The translations under genes were made by a program, and so were the position numbers. From Closterium sp. Naga37s-1 (Eukaryota; Streptophyta; Zygnematophyceae; Desmidiales; Closteriaceae), in NCBI GenBank assembly GCA_947471745.1, contig CANJKZ010000139.1, forward strand, positions 1,998,501 through 2,062,500: DNA of 64,000 nt, in the 5' to 3' direction. Below the pieces are notes generated by a model. The model was not told the origin of the DNA, made no database searches, and saw only the letters and a list, made by a program, of their open reading frames with translations. Within the stretch, counting starts at the first letter, position 1. Each line of letters opens with the position of its first letter. Below are positions 1-10,060 of this stretch, piece by piece.

Positions 1-669
1 GTTGATCTGATGCGCCGCGTACCGAACCGCAAACGGCCACAGAAAATGGGGGGCAGCCGCATGCATCATGGACGTACGGGCGACGTCCATGACCATGCCA
101 ATGCGGCGCTCAGCAATCCCATTTTGCTGTGGAGAGTCCGGAAGCGTGAAGGTCTGGCGGATGCCTCGTGCACGACACTAGGCTCGCAGAAGGCCAGAGG
201 AGAACTCTCCACCTCTGTCAGAGTGCAGACGCAGAACAGGAAAGTCCGAGCCGAAGCTCTGCCTGAGCTGGAGACGAGCTGCGCGGATCCAGTGGATAAA
301 CACCTCAGTGACATCACCCTTGCTGCGCAAGGGGAAGACTGTGGTGTAACGCGAGTAGTCGTCAACCACCAGCAGGAAGTAGCGCTCGTGACCCTGTCCA
401 CGGACGCGGGCCGGGCCCCACACGTCCATGTGAAGCGTCTGCAGCGGGGCCTCTGTCGGAGGAAACTGGGAGGAGTGAGGGGCAGCCCGCTGCCGCCCCT
501 CGACACAGGGGACGCAGGTAGGGCCAGGCCCCGGAGGAAGGGGAGGGAGGGACCGGGGAAGACCAGAGACAAGGACACGGGAGGCCATGCCTCGGAGACG
601 AAGCAGGGAGGGGTGACCAAGGCGGTGGTGCCAGAGGAGAGTCTCGTGAGACAGGAGGCGACACGAACA
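1..669 (-). pseudogene. E2 integrase fragment with in-frame stop
   Basis: Minus-strand translation gives a GAG-pre-integrase zinc-binding segment (LLWHHRLGHPS, then CVPCVEG) followed by the retroviral-type integrase core: first Asp in HMDVWGP, second Asp in LHSDRGGEF, and the Glu region SPQQNGIAERR. A TAG at 178-180 interrupts the frame where E1 encodes Phe (LLQSFCR); the same frame then continues open to base 1. The fragment is recognisable but would not give a full integrase. Confidence 0.85.
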
Positions 670-684
670 GGGGGCAGACGGGGC

Positions 685-1110
685 CGCGTAAGGGCGGCGA
701 CGGGGCCGCGTAGGGGCGGCTACGGGGCCGCGTAGGGAGGGTAGCGGCGACGGGGCCGCTAGGGGCGGCGACGGGGCCGCGTAGGGGCGGCGACGGGGCC
801 GCGTAGGGAGGGGAGCGGCTACGGGGCCGCTAGGGGCGGCGACGGGGCCGCGTAGGGGCGGCGACGGGGCCGCTAGGGGCGGCGACGGGGCCGCGTAGGG
901 GCAGCAACGGGGCCGCGTAGGGAGGGAGGCGGCAACGGGGCCGCTAAGGGCGGCGACAGGGCCGCTAGGGGCGGCTACGGGGCCGCGTAGGGGCGGCAAT
1001 GGGGCCGCTAGGGGCCGCAAGGGGCCTGGAAGGGCGGCAACGGGGCCGCTAGGGGCGGCGACGGGGCCGCTAAGGGTGGCGCGAGGGGCCGTGAGAGGGG
1101 CCTCTAAGAG
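685..1110. repeat. GC-rich minisatellite, about 22-bp unit, in E2 leader
   Basis: About 18 imperfect copies of a 21-22 bp unit made of GGGGCCGCGT followed by AGGGGCGGCGAC, with occasional longer spacers. The same 22-bp design recurs in the leader of E1 (9080-9595). The apparent long proline/alanine reading frames across it are a by-product of the repeat. Confidence 0.85.
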
Positions 1111-1173
1111 AGCTCGACAGAAGGGCGGCCCACAAGGCGCGCCTCGGGCAGGAGCGACTGTCGCTCCGGTCAG

Positions 1174-1195
1174 AAAAAAAAAAAAAAAAAAAAAA
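1174..1195. repeat. A22 homopolymer in E2 leader
   Basis: An uninterrupted run of 22 A on the plus strand (T on the element strand) between the minisatellite and the primer binding site. Confidence 0.9.
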
Positions 1196-1250
1196 GGTTT
1201 CAGTGGTGGGCCCAAGGAAGCGTTCCCACTAGGGAACCTGCTCTATACCA

Positions 1251-1374
1251 TGTGAAGAAATGAGGAATTAATTGACTAAGGGAAAGTTGGGTACAAAAGC
1301 AAACCCTAGAAAACTGTACCCCATATGTGCTACCCCACTATAGCCTACAGTAGCTATGTCATATAAATCTGACA
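1251..1374 (-). repeat. 5' LTR of E2 (124 bp)
   Basis: Begins TGTGAAG and ends TCTGACA on the plus strand. It shares the stretch GGGTACA...ACCCTA...TGTACCCCATAT...CTACCCCACTA with the E1 LTRs. The adjacent plus-strand bases 1240-1250 (GCTCTATACCA) read on the minus strand as TGGTATAGAGC, a degenerate form of the initiator-Met primer binding site, which marks this as the 5' LTR of a minus-strand element. Confidence 0.75.
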
Positions 1375-1384
1375 CTGACCAGTC

Positions 1385-1830
1385 ACTGCGACTCCTCTTA
1401 CGCTGACGACGTCGAGACTCAGAGGTCTACTCAGTCGTACTGTTTCAGCGTGGGCTCTCGCGCTGTATCGTGGAGGTCGACTCGGTCCTCGTCTGTTGCG
1501 CAGCCTAGCGCTGAGGCCGAGATCTACGCTGGAGCCATGGCTGCACAGGAGCTGCGCTGGTTGACCTTCTTGCTCACCGACCTTGGTGAGCGGCCGAACT
1601 CTACACCGACCTCGTTCGCTGACAACAATGCCATGATTCTTCTGTGTCGAGAGCCTCGAATTAGGAGTAGAGTGAACCACATTGACGTCAGGTACTTTCT
1701 TCTTCGAGAGTTGCAGAGACGTGGACAGACACACTTGGACTTCGTGGTGTCCGAGGCCAACTCAACAGACATTTTCACCAAGGCTTGGTGACCACCACAT
1801 GTTCTGTGTGCAGTTAAGCCTTGTTGAGAC
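1385..1830 (+). pseudogene. E3: Copia RNase H fragment
   Basis: Plus-strand translation (clearest at 1450-1791) shows the Copia RNase H end: AVSWRSTRSSSVAQ, EIYAGAMAAQELRWL, a DNNAMILL segment in place of the usual DN-x-A, a degenerate VNHIDVRYFLLREL, and the terminal STDIFTKAW. The rest of the element is missing upstream, where E2 abuts it. Downstream an untranslated tail leads to an LTR-like segment starting TGTCAAAGTG near 2049, with the family GGGTACAAAT and TGTACCCC motifs. Confidence 0.75.
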
Positions 1831-2048
1831 ATGTCCTAGGGTGTTGTAGTCTTAGTTATTGTCTCTTGCTTTGCATGTGCTTGTAGCCTATATATTTGTG
1901 AACTCTTGAACTAGCCTTGTCGCCACATACTTGTGCTCAGACTGTGTCGTGACTTTGTGATCCACCCTGAGCTTTGTGTGTATTGGACTGGTCTTGTGAC
2001 CTTAGGTCTTTGCTCGTACTTTGCACCCCTTAGTTAGTCTATGTGGAT

Positions 2049-2145
2049 GTGTCAAAGTGTGTAGACCTTAGTGAGTTGTGCATTATGGGGTACAAATGTT
2101 AGGGTTAGGTATTTGTACCCCAACCAACTATAATCTCAACATCCT
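2049..2145 (+). repeat. LTR-like segment after the E3 fragment
   Basis: Starts TGTCAAAG and contains TATGGGGTACAAATGTTAGGG and TTTGTACCCC, matching in plus orientation the conserved core of the E1 and E2 LTRs. Its right end is not clear because a second Copia fragment begins straight after. Confidence 0.5.
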
Positions 2146-2620
2146 ATTCGGTTTCAAATCTTGAGACTGCGGTACTTCCTACTTCATGAGCTGTAGCAGT
2201 ATGGCCAGGCACGAGTGGTACACTTAGCCTTTGGGGCCAACACTACTGACGTCTTCACCAAGGCTCTCCGTCTTGTAATCATTAGTGGCCCTGCACATAT
2301 CTTGACCTTGTCCCAGCATGACCTCGCCTGTTAGGATCCTGATCTTTGTATTTAAATGGATTTTTTTTAATTTGTATGGTTATACTCATTGACTGGTCGT
2401 GTGGCCCTTTGTCTCAGAGGCTAGGCTAGTTATACCACTCTGAGCTGTACATAAAAATTGTTGTGTCTTGCTAAGCGACCTTGTGAGTGCTTGCCTCAGA
2501 GGCTCGACTAGTAATGCTGCCCTGAGTTGTTTCTCGTTTTCTTAGGCACCGCCCTTTACCTGACCTAAGGGGTGTGTCGACGTACACATTTATATATTTG
2601 TATACGTGCTTTATAGGCTA
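2146..2620 (+). mobile_element. Second decayed Copia 3' fragment
   Basis: Bases about 2160-2290 translate, with stops, to the end of a Copia RNase H (LRYFLLHEL, then GANTTDVFTKAL). The following AT-richer tail (TGGCCCTTTGTCTCAGAGGC, then CTGAGTTGT) is closely similar to the tail after the E8 RNase H at 45180-45260, so the two are copies of one subfamily. Bases 2621-3000 show no gene or repeat I can name. Confidence 0.65.
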
Positions 2621-3001
2621 GCCAGGGTTGCACCATGCATGAGAATGCACATAACCTTCGTGTGTTCCCTATCAATTTCATTCGTTTTCTCGTTTACAAA
2701 ATAAATTATAAAAGGTAGTGAATGACAATTTTGCGCAAGTTGGTAGGGAATGATTCCTCGCCAACATTCACAAAACAGTGAGGTACTGACAGCACGTGCT
2801 GACTGGACGCACGTAACCCATGAGCAACGTAAGATTGAAAGGAACCGAAATTTGCACTGGAAAGGTTGCTAAAGTGAAGTTTGTTGCAGTATTTTCACAT
2901 GTTTGTATACCACGCACTTATAATAAAAAAAATCCCCCATGCGTTCATAATGGAGGAGCGATATTAGCGAAGTGCTCTAAACAGAGGCACGCGCGCATAA
3001 C

Positions 3002-3080
3002 ATGTCAGAATCCCAGTCACTAGACCACTGGGATAAAAGGGCTTGTTAAGTAGCGGGCCAGTGCGCCCATAACCTCACAG
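3002..3080 (-). repeat. SINE-like repeat fragment
   Basis: Matches the repeats at 11.0-11.6 kb: TGTCAGAATCCCAGTCACTAG, then ACCACTGGGATAAAAGGGCT and TTGTTAAGTAGCGGGCCAGT. The minus strand carries the box-A-like TGGTCTAGTGAC (3016-3027), but the box-B half is missing, so this copy is truncated. Nothing further is visible from 3081 to 3382. Confidence 0.6.
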
Positions 3081-3382
3081 GCAGGCCTCTGGATAGGATT
3101 TGGGGCACTCTTACTCGCAAGGCCAGTTCGCTGAAGTTGGTCTTTCAGTAAGGGTGGGTCAGCCATGTCAGTATTTTTTATCAGTGTCAGCTGGAAAGGT
3201 ACTCTTGCTCATCAGTGTGCACATTGTTTTCACCCTTTCATGTTTAGACTTAAGCATGGATTACATATAAAAGATGGCACTAACTAACAGAGCAACTAAA
3301 GCACCAGTGCCTGGTTCTAACAGAATAAGCTTAGCACAAGTTAATACGGTATAGGAACTCTTGAGCAGGGCGGCGCTTCTTG

Positions 3383-3449
3383 TCAACATTGAACATTGCT
3401 ACCGTATGCATGAGCCCCGCGAGTGAAACTCAACTTAGGTTGCTGCCGC
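3383..3449 (-). pseudogene. Distal part of the host exon split by E1
   Basis: Minus-strand continuation of the frame described at 10061-10359, lying on the other side of E1. It translates to QQPKLSFTRGAHAYGSNVQC before a TGA. It is read in phase only when the element and one target duplication are removed. Confidence 0.35.
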
Positions 3450-3583
3450 TGTCAGAATCTAGTAGCAGGAATGATTGAACTATGAAAGAATTGGGTACAA
3501 ATATGAAACCCTAATGTGGGTTGTACCCCATATTGGCTACCCCACTACAGCCTAAACACATATAGCATATATAATATTTGACA
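3450..3583 (-). repeat. 3' LTR of E1 (134 bp)
   Basis: Runs TGTCAGAATCTAG to ATAATATTTGACA on the plus strand. It differs from the other LTR at about 3462 (T for C) and in GGGTTGT versus GGGCTGT. Next to it at 3584-3600 lies CACCCCCATAGG, the complement of the polypurine tract CCTATGGGGGTG. Confidence 0.93.
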
Positions 3584-3705
3584 CACCCCCATAGGCAAAG
3601 TGGGGGAGAGCAAGGGGTCACAAGACCAGTCAAGAGAATCAAAGCAAGCTCAGGGTGGATCACAACGTCACCACACACACTGAGCACAAGCAAAGGGCCA
3701 CAAAG

Positions 3706-5429
3706 CTAGTTCACATGCAGAGGTATATATGCAACACCAACAGCACAGTGATCTCTACCTAGCAGAGCAAGCCTGCAGGTATATATATAGATCACAGTAC
3801 AAGCAAAGTCTACTGCAAGTGAAGGAAAAGTGGGCACATGGCCTAACAAAGTGCAGAAACGCTGATGATCACCAGACGGAAGTGCCTTGGTGAATATATC
3901 AGCAGTGTTGGCCCGAGTGGCCACGTGAGCAAGACGAAGCTGACCACGCTGCTGCAACTCTCGAGCCAGGAAGTAACGCAGAGCAATGTGCTTCGTTCTG
4001 TGCTCCAGTCTGTGCTCCTCACACAAGGCAATGGCGGCCTTGTTGTCGACGTACAGCACTGGAGGAGAACGAGGCCGCTCTCCCAAGTCGGTCAGCAGGT
4101 AGGTGAGCCAGCGTAACTCCTGTGCAGCCATGGCTGTGGCGTAGATCTCAGCCTCACAACTGGAGCTGAGAACTGAAGACGAGCGTGTAGAACGCCAAGA
4201 AACAGAGCCAGAGCAAGGCTGAAGGTGTAACCCTGTGACGACCGCTGCGTAGCCTGGTCGTCAACCCAAGAAGCGTCTGAGTGCCCAGTGAGGACAACGT
4301 CGCTTCGTCCTCCAAGCATGAGCCCCATGCATGATGTACTGCACAAGTAGCGTAGTACCCTCTTAGCAGCATCCATGTGCACCTTTCGGTGCCGACCAGG
4401 AGCCACGTAGCGAGCCAGAAGGCCAAGAGGGTACGCAAGGTCAGGACGAGTGCAGGTCATCAGGTACATGAGGCAGCCCACTAGCTCTGGGTAAGGACCA
4501 CTCGGCTCTACGGACTCGTCTGAAGGTGGAGCTGAGAGCAAGTGACCTGTAGCCAGAGGAGTAGCCTGTGCCGAGGACCAGGTGAAGCAGAAGCGCTGAA
4601 GGACTTGCTGCACCATGTGTGACTGAGTCAGTGTGATGGTGCGGCGTGCTCTGTCCCGGGTGATCTGCAAGCCAAGGTAACTGCGCAGCTCACCCAGGTC
4701 TGTACACGTGTGTCTCTTATGCAGCTCCGACTTCACCAGGGCGAGAGCCTCAGTGTCAGCAGTGGCAAAGACCAAGTCGTCGACGTACACGAGGATGTAG
4801 AACGGCGGCAGCGAAGTGTCGGTGCGCAGAAACAGCGACGGGTCAGCAGTCGACGGAGCAAACCCAAGAGCAGCAAGAGTCGTCCTCAGTGTGTCGTGCC
4901 ACTCACGTGGCGCCTGGCGGAGACCGTAGACCAGCCGCAGGAGGCTCCACTGGGTACCAGGAGGGAACGACCCAGTGAAGCCAGGAGGGCGGCGCAGCCA
5001 GATCTCCTCGTGCAGGCTGCCCTGTAAGAAAGCTGTGCTGAAGTCAAGAGAGTAAAGCTCGTAGTCCCGCTGAGCGGCAACGTGCAGCAGCACCCGAAGA
5101 GTGGTCATCTTCGGGGTGGGGGAGAAGGTATGGAAGAAGTCAACTCCCTCTCGCTGACTGAAACCTCGAGCAACGTAACGAGCCTTGAAGACAGGCGGAG
5201 AACCTGGCGGCCGCTTCACCCTGAAAATCCACATGCCACTGACGATGTTCGCCCCAGGAGGGGGAACCTCGTCGACGTACGTGCCTGTGGACTTCCAGGA
5301 TGCCATCTCTGCGTCCATGGCTGTCTGCCACTGAGAGGAGTACTCACCCGCGATCGCCTCAGCGTAAGAGCGCGGGGTCGGGATCTCTGGAGCATCCGGG
5401 TCTCCCTCAGGGGCAAGCAGCATGGACAC
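3706..5429 (-). pseudogene. E1 reverse transcriptase and RNase H (frameshifted)
   Basis: Minus strand. From 5429 the frame encodes a Copia RT: SYAEAIAGEYSSQWQTAMDA, VDEVPPPGANIV, KARYVARGFSQREGVDFF, then LDFSTAFLQGSLHEEIWL, VYGLRQAPREWHDTL and the catalytic YVDDLVFA. The RT part looks complete. Near 4190-4240 the frame shifts within FSLGSGSVSWRS, so the RNase H part (AAQELRWLTYLL, VDNKAAIALCEEHR, RTKHIALRYFLARELQQRGQ, TADIFTKAL) is read in another frame from 4131 to about 3780. One indel therefore separates RT from RNase H. Confidence 0.88.
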
Positions 5430-5899
5430 GAGATGAGGCGCAGCGGCTGCAAGACACTCAAGGTCCTCCTGCCTGTCCTCAAGGACGTCCGTGCCAAGAG
5501 CACACTCACCCCCGACGGACGGAGGACAGACAGACTCAGACTCAGCAACAAGACTGGCGGCGTAGTCTAGACGACAGGCAACAGCAAAGTCAACAAGCTC
5601 AGCGACTAGGGCAGACGCAGCAGCAGACTCAAACGACGGGTCAGTGAAATCTGTGGCTAGCAGACGCGTGACAGTAGGGTGAGCAGCACGGGCGCGGTCA
5701 GACGCAGGCTCTGAAACTGTAGGCAGAGTAGACGCAGGAGGAGACGGTAGAGGAACACGCTGTGGAGGAGAGGAAGGACGACGGACTACGAGGTGGGTGC
5801 CGAGGACAGCCGGCTGACGCGGACGAGGAACACTACGACCGGAATGACCAGAACGGACACGCGAGACAGGACGCGACGCAGGCTCACGACGCTCAGTAA

Positions 5900-6655
5900 G
5901 ACCCTCCCTATTTGCTCAATGTAAGGAGAAGGAGCAGGCAGCGGTGAGCCAGGCTGTAACGAAAGACCAGTAGACGAAGGGAGACTAAGAAACTGGCGAA
6001 GCACAGAGTCAGGCGGTGGCTGAGACGACGGAGACGGTGGAGCAAAGAACAGGCGCGACTGTGCAGTGCCACCAGCACCACCAGCTCCAGTACCCCAAGC
6101 AGCTCCAGCACCTCCAGCAGCTCCAGAACCCTCAGCGCCAGCTCCTCAAGAACCAGCTCAACCAGCAGCAGCACCCCCAGAACCGGCACCTCCAACTCCA
6201 GGGCCTCCAGTAGAAACAACTCCAGTAGCAGAGTCACCAGCTCCAGCTCCTCTCGCAGCAGGGCCCCTAGCTCCAGCAGCTCGACCCTGACGACTAACGT
6301 ACCACTCACGCAGCTGCTGTGGGGAGAGAGGGAGACGTCGACGAGAGTGCAGCGGCGAGGTACCAGCGGAGCGATTACGGAGACGGCCGCTCCAGGGAGA
6401 CTGCTCACCAGACGCCTCAGCGCCCCCAGGTGCAGCACCACCAGACTCAGTACCCCCAGGCTCAGCACCCCCAGACTCCTTACGCCCAGGCTCAGCACCT
6501 CCAGGCTCCGCACCCCCAGGCTCAGCACCCCCAGGCTCCGCACCCCCAGGCTCATCACCCCCAGCAGCACCCCGAGCAGGACCACCCTCAGCAGGACCTG
6601 AGTCACCAGTGACCTCAACCGGCGCAGTCAAGGGAAGAGGGTCTACTTGAGACAC
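5900..6655 (-). repeat. Low-complexity linker of E1 between integrase and RT
   Basis: About 750 bp of short imperfect repeats, mainly a 15-bp unit (GGCTCAGCACCCCCA on the plus strand), translating on the minus strand to GGAEPGGAEP-type repeats and glycine/alanine-rich sequence. E4 has the matching linker at 22600-23330. The segment at about 6297-6340 repeats the PQQLREWY module also found twice in gag. A frameshift separates this linker from the end of the integrase region near 6691. Confidence 0.75.
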
Positions 6656-6690
6656 ACCTGAAGGAGGAGGACCGCGAGCGGGGAGGGGGT

Positions 6691-8733
6691 CTACCTAGGG
6701 AGCACTTGGAGCGAGGAAGAGCGGCAGGGGAAGAGACGGTAAAAGGGAACCGACTCGTCGAACGTGACGTCCTGAGAGGGGAAGACACGGCGCGAGGTGG
6801 GGTGGTAAAACTGCCAACCAGGTGCGTCAGGGACAAAGCCAAGGAAGACACAGGGAATGGCACGGGCGGAGAGCTTGTCTGCGGTGGTATCGCGGACAAA
6901 GGCACGAGAACCCCAGACCCGGAACACCGATGCATCGCCAACCTCCCCCGTCCACCGCAGTGTGGGCGAGGTCTTCGGCAAGGAGACACGGGGCCAGAGG
7001 TTGAGCTGATGCGCAGCGTAGCGGACCGCAAATGGCTACAGAAAATGGGGGGCAGCCGCATCGACCATGGAGGTACGAGCGACCTCCATGACCAAGCCAA
7101 TGCGGCGCTCAGCAACCCCATTCTGCTGCGGAGAGGCCGGAAGCGTGAACGTCTGGCGAATGCCCTCCCCACGACAAAAGCTCTGCAGAAGGTCAAAGGA
7201 AAACTCCCCACCTCTGTCAGAGTGCAGACGCAGAACGGGAAACTCCGTCCCGAACCGCTCGCGGAGCTGGAGACGAGCAGCGCGGATGCAAGGGATCAAA
7301 ACATCAGGGACCTCACCCTTGGTGCGCAAGGGGAAGACCGTGGTGTAACGCGAGTAGTCGTCAACAACCAGCAGGAAGTACCGCTCGCGGTCCTGCCCAC
7401 TGACGCGGGCTGGGCCCCACACGTCCATGTGCAGGGTCTGCAGGGGAGCAGTCGTCGGGGGAAACGAGGAGGAGTGAGGAGCGGCGCGCTGCCGCCCCTC
7501 GACACAGGGAAGACAGGGAGGAGCAGGCGAGGGTGGGAGGGGAGGGAGAACCCTGGGAAGACCAGAGAAAAGGACACGGCGGTGCATGCTACGAAGGCGC
7601 TGCACCGAGGGGTGACCAAGGCGGTGGTGCCAAAGGAGGGTCTGGTGCGACAAAGCGCGACACGAGCAGGGGGCCGCTAGCTGACCTGACGCAGACGCAG
7701 ACGCAGCGACCTGAGGGGACACAGTAGTCAGTGTGTACAGACTCGAGCCAGGCGCACGGGTAAACGTGGCCAGGTGCCGGCCCGTCCGGGAGCACGTACA
7801 GTGGGACACACGCTGACCTCCAGGGGTGAACTGGTCAACCCACTGGTCCTGGAGGTCAGCTCCACTCACCAAGTTCGTAGAGAACGATGGGAGGTGAAGA
7901 CCTGACAGGGAGCCAGACGGGACCGTCGGACACGGCAGGACCGTGGAGGAGTGCGCAAGGACTGGACCCCCAGAGGGGTCTGCCAGGGAGACTGCAACCG
8001 GCCGACTGAGCGGCGTGAGGGTGGTGCTGTCGCGAAAGAAGGAGCGGGAAGCACCTGAGTCAAGTGTAAAGGTGTACAAGGCCTCAGCAGGCGCAGTACC
8101 AGAGAGAGCAGACTCACCAGCACCTGGAGCAGCAGCCTCACCAGCACCTAGAGCAGGAGACGCACTAGCACCTAGAGCAGCAGCCTCACCAGCACCTAGA
8201 GCAGGAGACGCACGAGCACCTAGAGCAGCAGGCTCTATACCTGGGTCAGGCGGTACGCACATGTAACAGGCACGGTCAGCACTAGTAGGCAATGCATACA
8301 TGGCAGTGAGAATAGCATCATAGTCAAGAGCAAAGATATCTACCCTCTGCCCTAGCAGCTCCAGCCAGGTGGGGAGCTCAGCCTCGTCGCCAAACTCGGT
8401 ACGCCAGGCGTCGCTCAGACGGGCGAAGCAGCGGGACTGTGTGTGACCAAGCATCCCGCAAGCCTGACCAGCCCGATCACCTGTACGAATGACGTACGGG
8501 CAGCGAACGGTACTCCGAGACCCTCTACTCTGAGCGTACCACTCACGAAGCTGATGGGGCGTAAGTGTCTCGCGCGGACGGCGCTGCAGCTGCAGCTGGC
8601 CACTGCCAGACGCTCCCGACTGACCAGCTCCAGGGCGACAGCCACGAGTGCTACTGCCACAACCCCAACTAGCGTACCACTCACGAAGTTGCTGGGGCGT
8701 GAGAGACTCACGCGGACGTCGCTGGAGCTGCAT
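6691..8733 (-). pseudogene. E1 gag remnant, protease and integrase
   Basis: Minus strand from 8733. The N-terminal part has two copies of PQQLREWYA and PHQLREWYA, a zinc motif ending CGMLGHTQSRC, and a stretch of ALGAG repeats. The retropepsin follows (TFTLDSGASRSFF). Then come GAG-pre-integrase (LLWHHRLGHPSVQRL, CLPCVEGRQR) and the integrase core (HMDVWGPARV, LHSDRGGEF, SPQQNGVAERRIG). A TAG at 7036-7038 replaces the Trp codon seen in siblings. The same frame resumes (TLRWTGEVGDASVFRVWGSR, ending near FDESVPFYRLFP) and is then lost by a frameshift. The usual gag N-terminal domain (present as a trace in E8) is not visible. Confidence 0.87.
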
Positions 8734-8820
8734 CTGGCCACCGCCAGTAGTAGCAGTAGCCTAGCAGTAGTAACAGAAGTAGTAGCAGTAGTAGCGCGGG
8801 CAGGGCAGGCGCGGCAGGCA

Positions 8821-8822
<2 letters not shown>

Positions 8823-8857
<35 letters not shown>
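8823..8857. repeat. (GGCA)n microsatellite in E1
   Basis: About nine GGCA units in the leader side of E1, upstream of the first recognisable gag residue. Confidence 0.9.
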
Positions 8858-9079
8858 ATGGCGCGGCATCGCGCGAAAAAGGCAGGTGCTCACCAGTGGC
8901 GGGAAGGGCAGGTGCTCGCTGGGCGAGCAGGGCCGGCGCTCGGCGGGCGGCGGCCTGGTAGGCACACGACGGCGGCGACGGCGGGGCCGCAACAGTGGCT
9001 GCAAAGTAGGGCCGTGTAGCTGCAGGGCTGGGACCATGACAGCGGCAGGGTAGGGCTGCGGCAGCTGCTGCAGGGCGGG

Positions 9080-9595
9080 GCCAGGCGGGGCCGCGTCGGC
9101 GGCAGGGCGGGGCCGTGACAGCGGCAGGGCGGGGCCGCGTCAGCGGCAGGGCGGGGCCGCGTCGGCGGCAAGGCGGGGCCGCGACAGCGGCAGGGCGTGG
9201 CCGCGTCAGCGGCAGGGCGCGCCGCGACAGCGAACTGGCGGGGCCGCGTCGGCGGCAGGGCGGGGCCGCGACAGCGGCAGGTCGGGGCCGCGTCGGCGGA
9301 TGTCGGGGCCGCGTCGGCGGCAGGGCGGGGCCGCGGCAGTGGCAGGGCGGGGCCGCGTCAGCGACCTGGCGGGGCCGCGTCGGCGGCAGGGCGGGGCCAC
9401 GTCGGCGGCAGGTCGGGGCCGCGTCAGAGGCAGGGCGGGGCCGCGTCAGCGGCAGGGCGGTGCCGCGACAGCGACCTGGCGGGGCCGCGTCGGCGGCAGA
9501 GCGGGGCCGCGACAGCGGCAGGGCGGGGCCGCGTCGGCGGCAGGGCGGGGCCGCGACCGCGGCAGGGCGGGGCCGCGTTAGCGACCTGGCGGGGC
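9080..9595. repeat. 22-bp GC-rich minisatellite in E1 leader
   Basis: Roughly 23 imperfect copies of a 22-bp unit: GGGGCCGCG, then TCAGCGG or TCGGCGG or ACAGCGG, then CAGGGC. It occupies the element leader between primer site and gag. The unit length and the GGGGCCGCG core match the E2 leader array. Confidence 0.88.
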
Positions 9596-9770
9596 GGCGC
9601 TCTGGCCTGACGGGCCTGCAGGGGCGGCTCGCGGGCCTGACGGGCCTGCAGGGGCGGCTCGCGGGCCTGACGGGCCTGCAGGGGCGGCGCGCGGACCTTA
9701 CGAGCCTGCAGGGGCGGCGCGCGGGCCTTACGGGCCTGTAGGGGCGGCGCGCTGGCCTAGGGTAGCAGTA
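9596..9770. repeat. 30-bp minisatellite in E1 leader
   Basis: About five to six copies of a 30-bp unit containing GGCCTGACGGGCCTGCAGGG followed by GCGGC. It directly abuts the 22-bp array. Confidence 0.8.
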
Positions 9771-9909
9771 AGCAGCGCGAGGGCTGCAGGACGGCGCGCG
9801 CAGCGCAGCACGTCACAAGGCAAGGCAGGCAGGCAGGACAACACGTGGGGTAGCGCGGTAACCGCAACGGTAGGTGGGCCCGAAAAAAAGACGGTCCTAC
9901 GGACCTAGT

Positions 9910-9921
9910 CCTCTGATACCA
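9910..9921 (-). other. Primer binding site of E1
   Basis: The minus strand immediately inside the 5' LTR reads TGGTATCAGAGG, complementary to the 3' end of plant initiator-Met tRNA. There is no spacer between LTR and site. Confidence 0.9.
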
Positions 9922-10055
9922 TGTCAGAATCTAGCAGCAGGAATGATTGAACTATGAAAGAATTGGGTACAAATATGAAACCCTAATGTGGGCTGTACCC
10001 CATATTGGCTACCCCACTACAGCCTAAACACATATAGCATATATAATATTTGACA
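9922..10055 (-). repeat. 5' LTR of E1 (134 bp)
   Basis: Partner of 3450-3583, with TG...CA ends and the GCCGC duplication immediately outside at 10056-10060. It is very short for a Copia LTR. Confidence 0.93.
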
Positions 10056-10060
10056 GCCGC

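Larger units (their letters stand above)
1..1374 (-). mobile_element. E2: partial Ty1/Copia element, continues off left edge
   Basis: The 5' end of a minus-strand Copia element. Reading on the minus strand there is an LTR (1251-1374), a degenerate primer binding site, a short leader, a 22-bp minisatellite, then GAG-pre-integrase and integrase sequence that stays recognisable to base 1. The gag and protease parts expected between leader and integrase are absent, so the leader minisatellite is joined directly to the integrase region, probably by internal deletion. Protein and LTR resemble E1 and E4, so the three are one family. The far end and the target duplication partner lie outside the window. 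Confidence 0.85.
3450..10055 (-). mobile_element. E1: near full-length Ty1/Copia retrotransposon
   Basis: A 6.6-kb minus-strand element bounded by two 134-bp LTRs (3450-3583 and 9922-10055) that differ at two visible sites, and by a 5-bp target duplication GCCGC (3445-3449 and 10056-10060). Order on the element strand: LTR, primer site, GC-rich leader with minisatellites, gag remnant with a zinc motif, protease, integrase, low-complexity linker, reverse transcriptase, RNase H, polypurine tract, LTR. That is the Copia order (integrase before RT). The coding part has at least one nonsense codon and two frameshifts, so this copy is defective although insertion looks fairly recent. Confidence 0.93.

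Noticed and set aside
8811..8860. CRISPR-like direct repeats
   Set aside because: It is a simple (GGCA)n tract without spacers, inside a eukaryotic retroelement. No other repeat in the window has a repeat-spacer pattern.
9115..9741. Glycine/arginine-rich protein of about 200 codons
   Set aside because: Translation of the 22-bp GC-rich array in the E1 leader. Equivalent frames open in all three phases.
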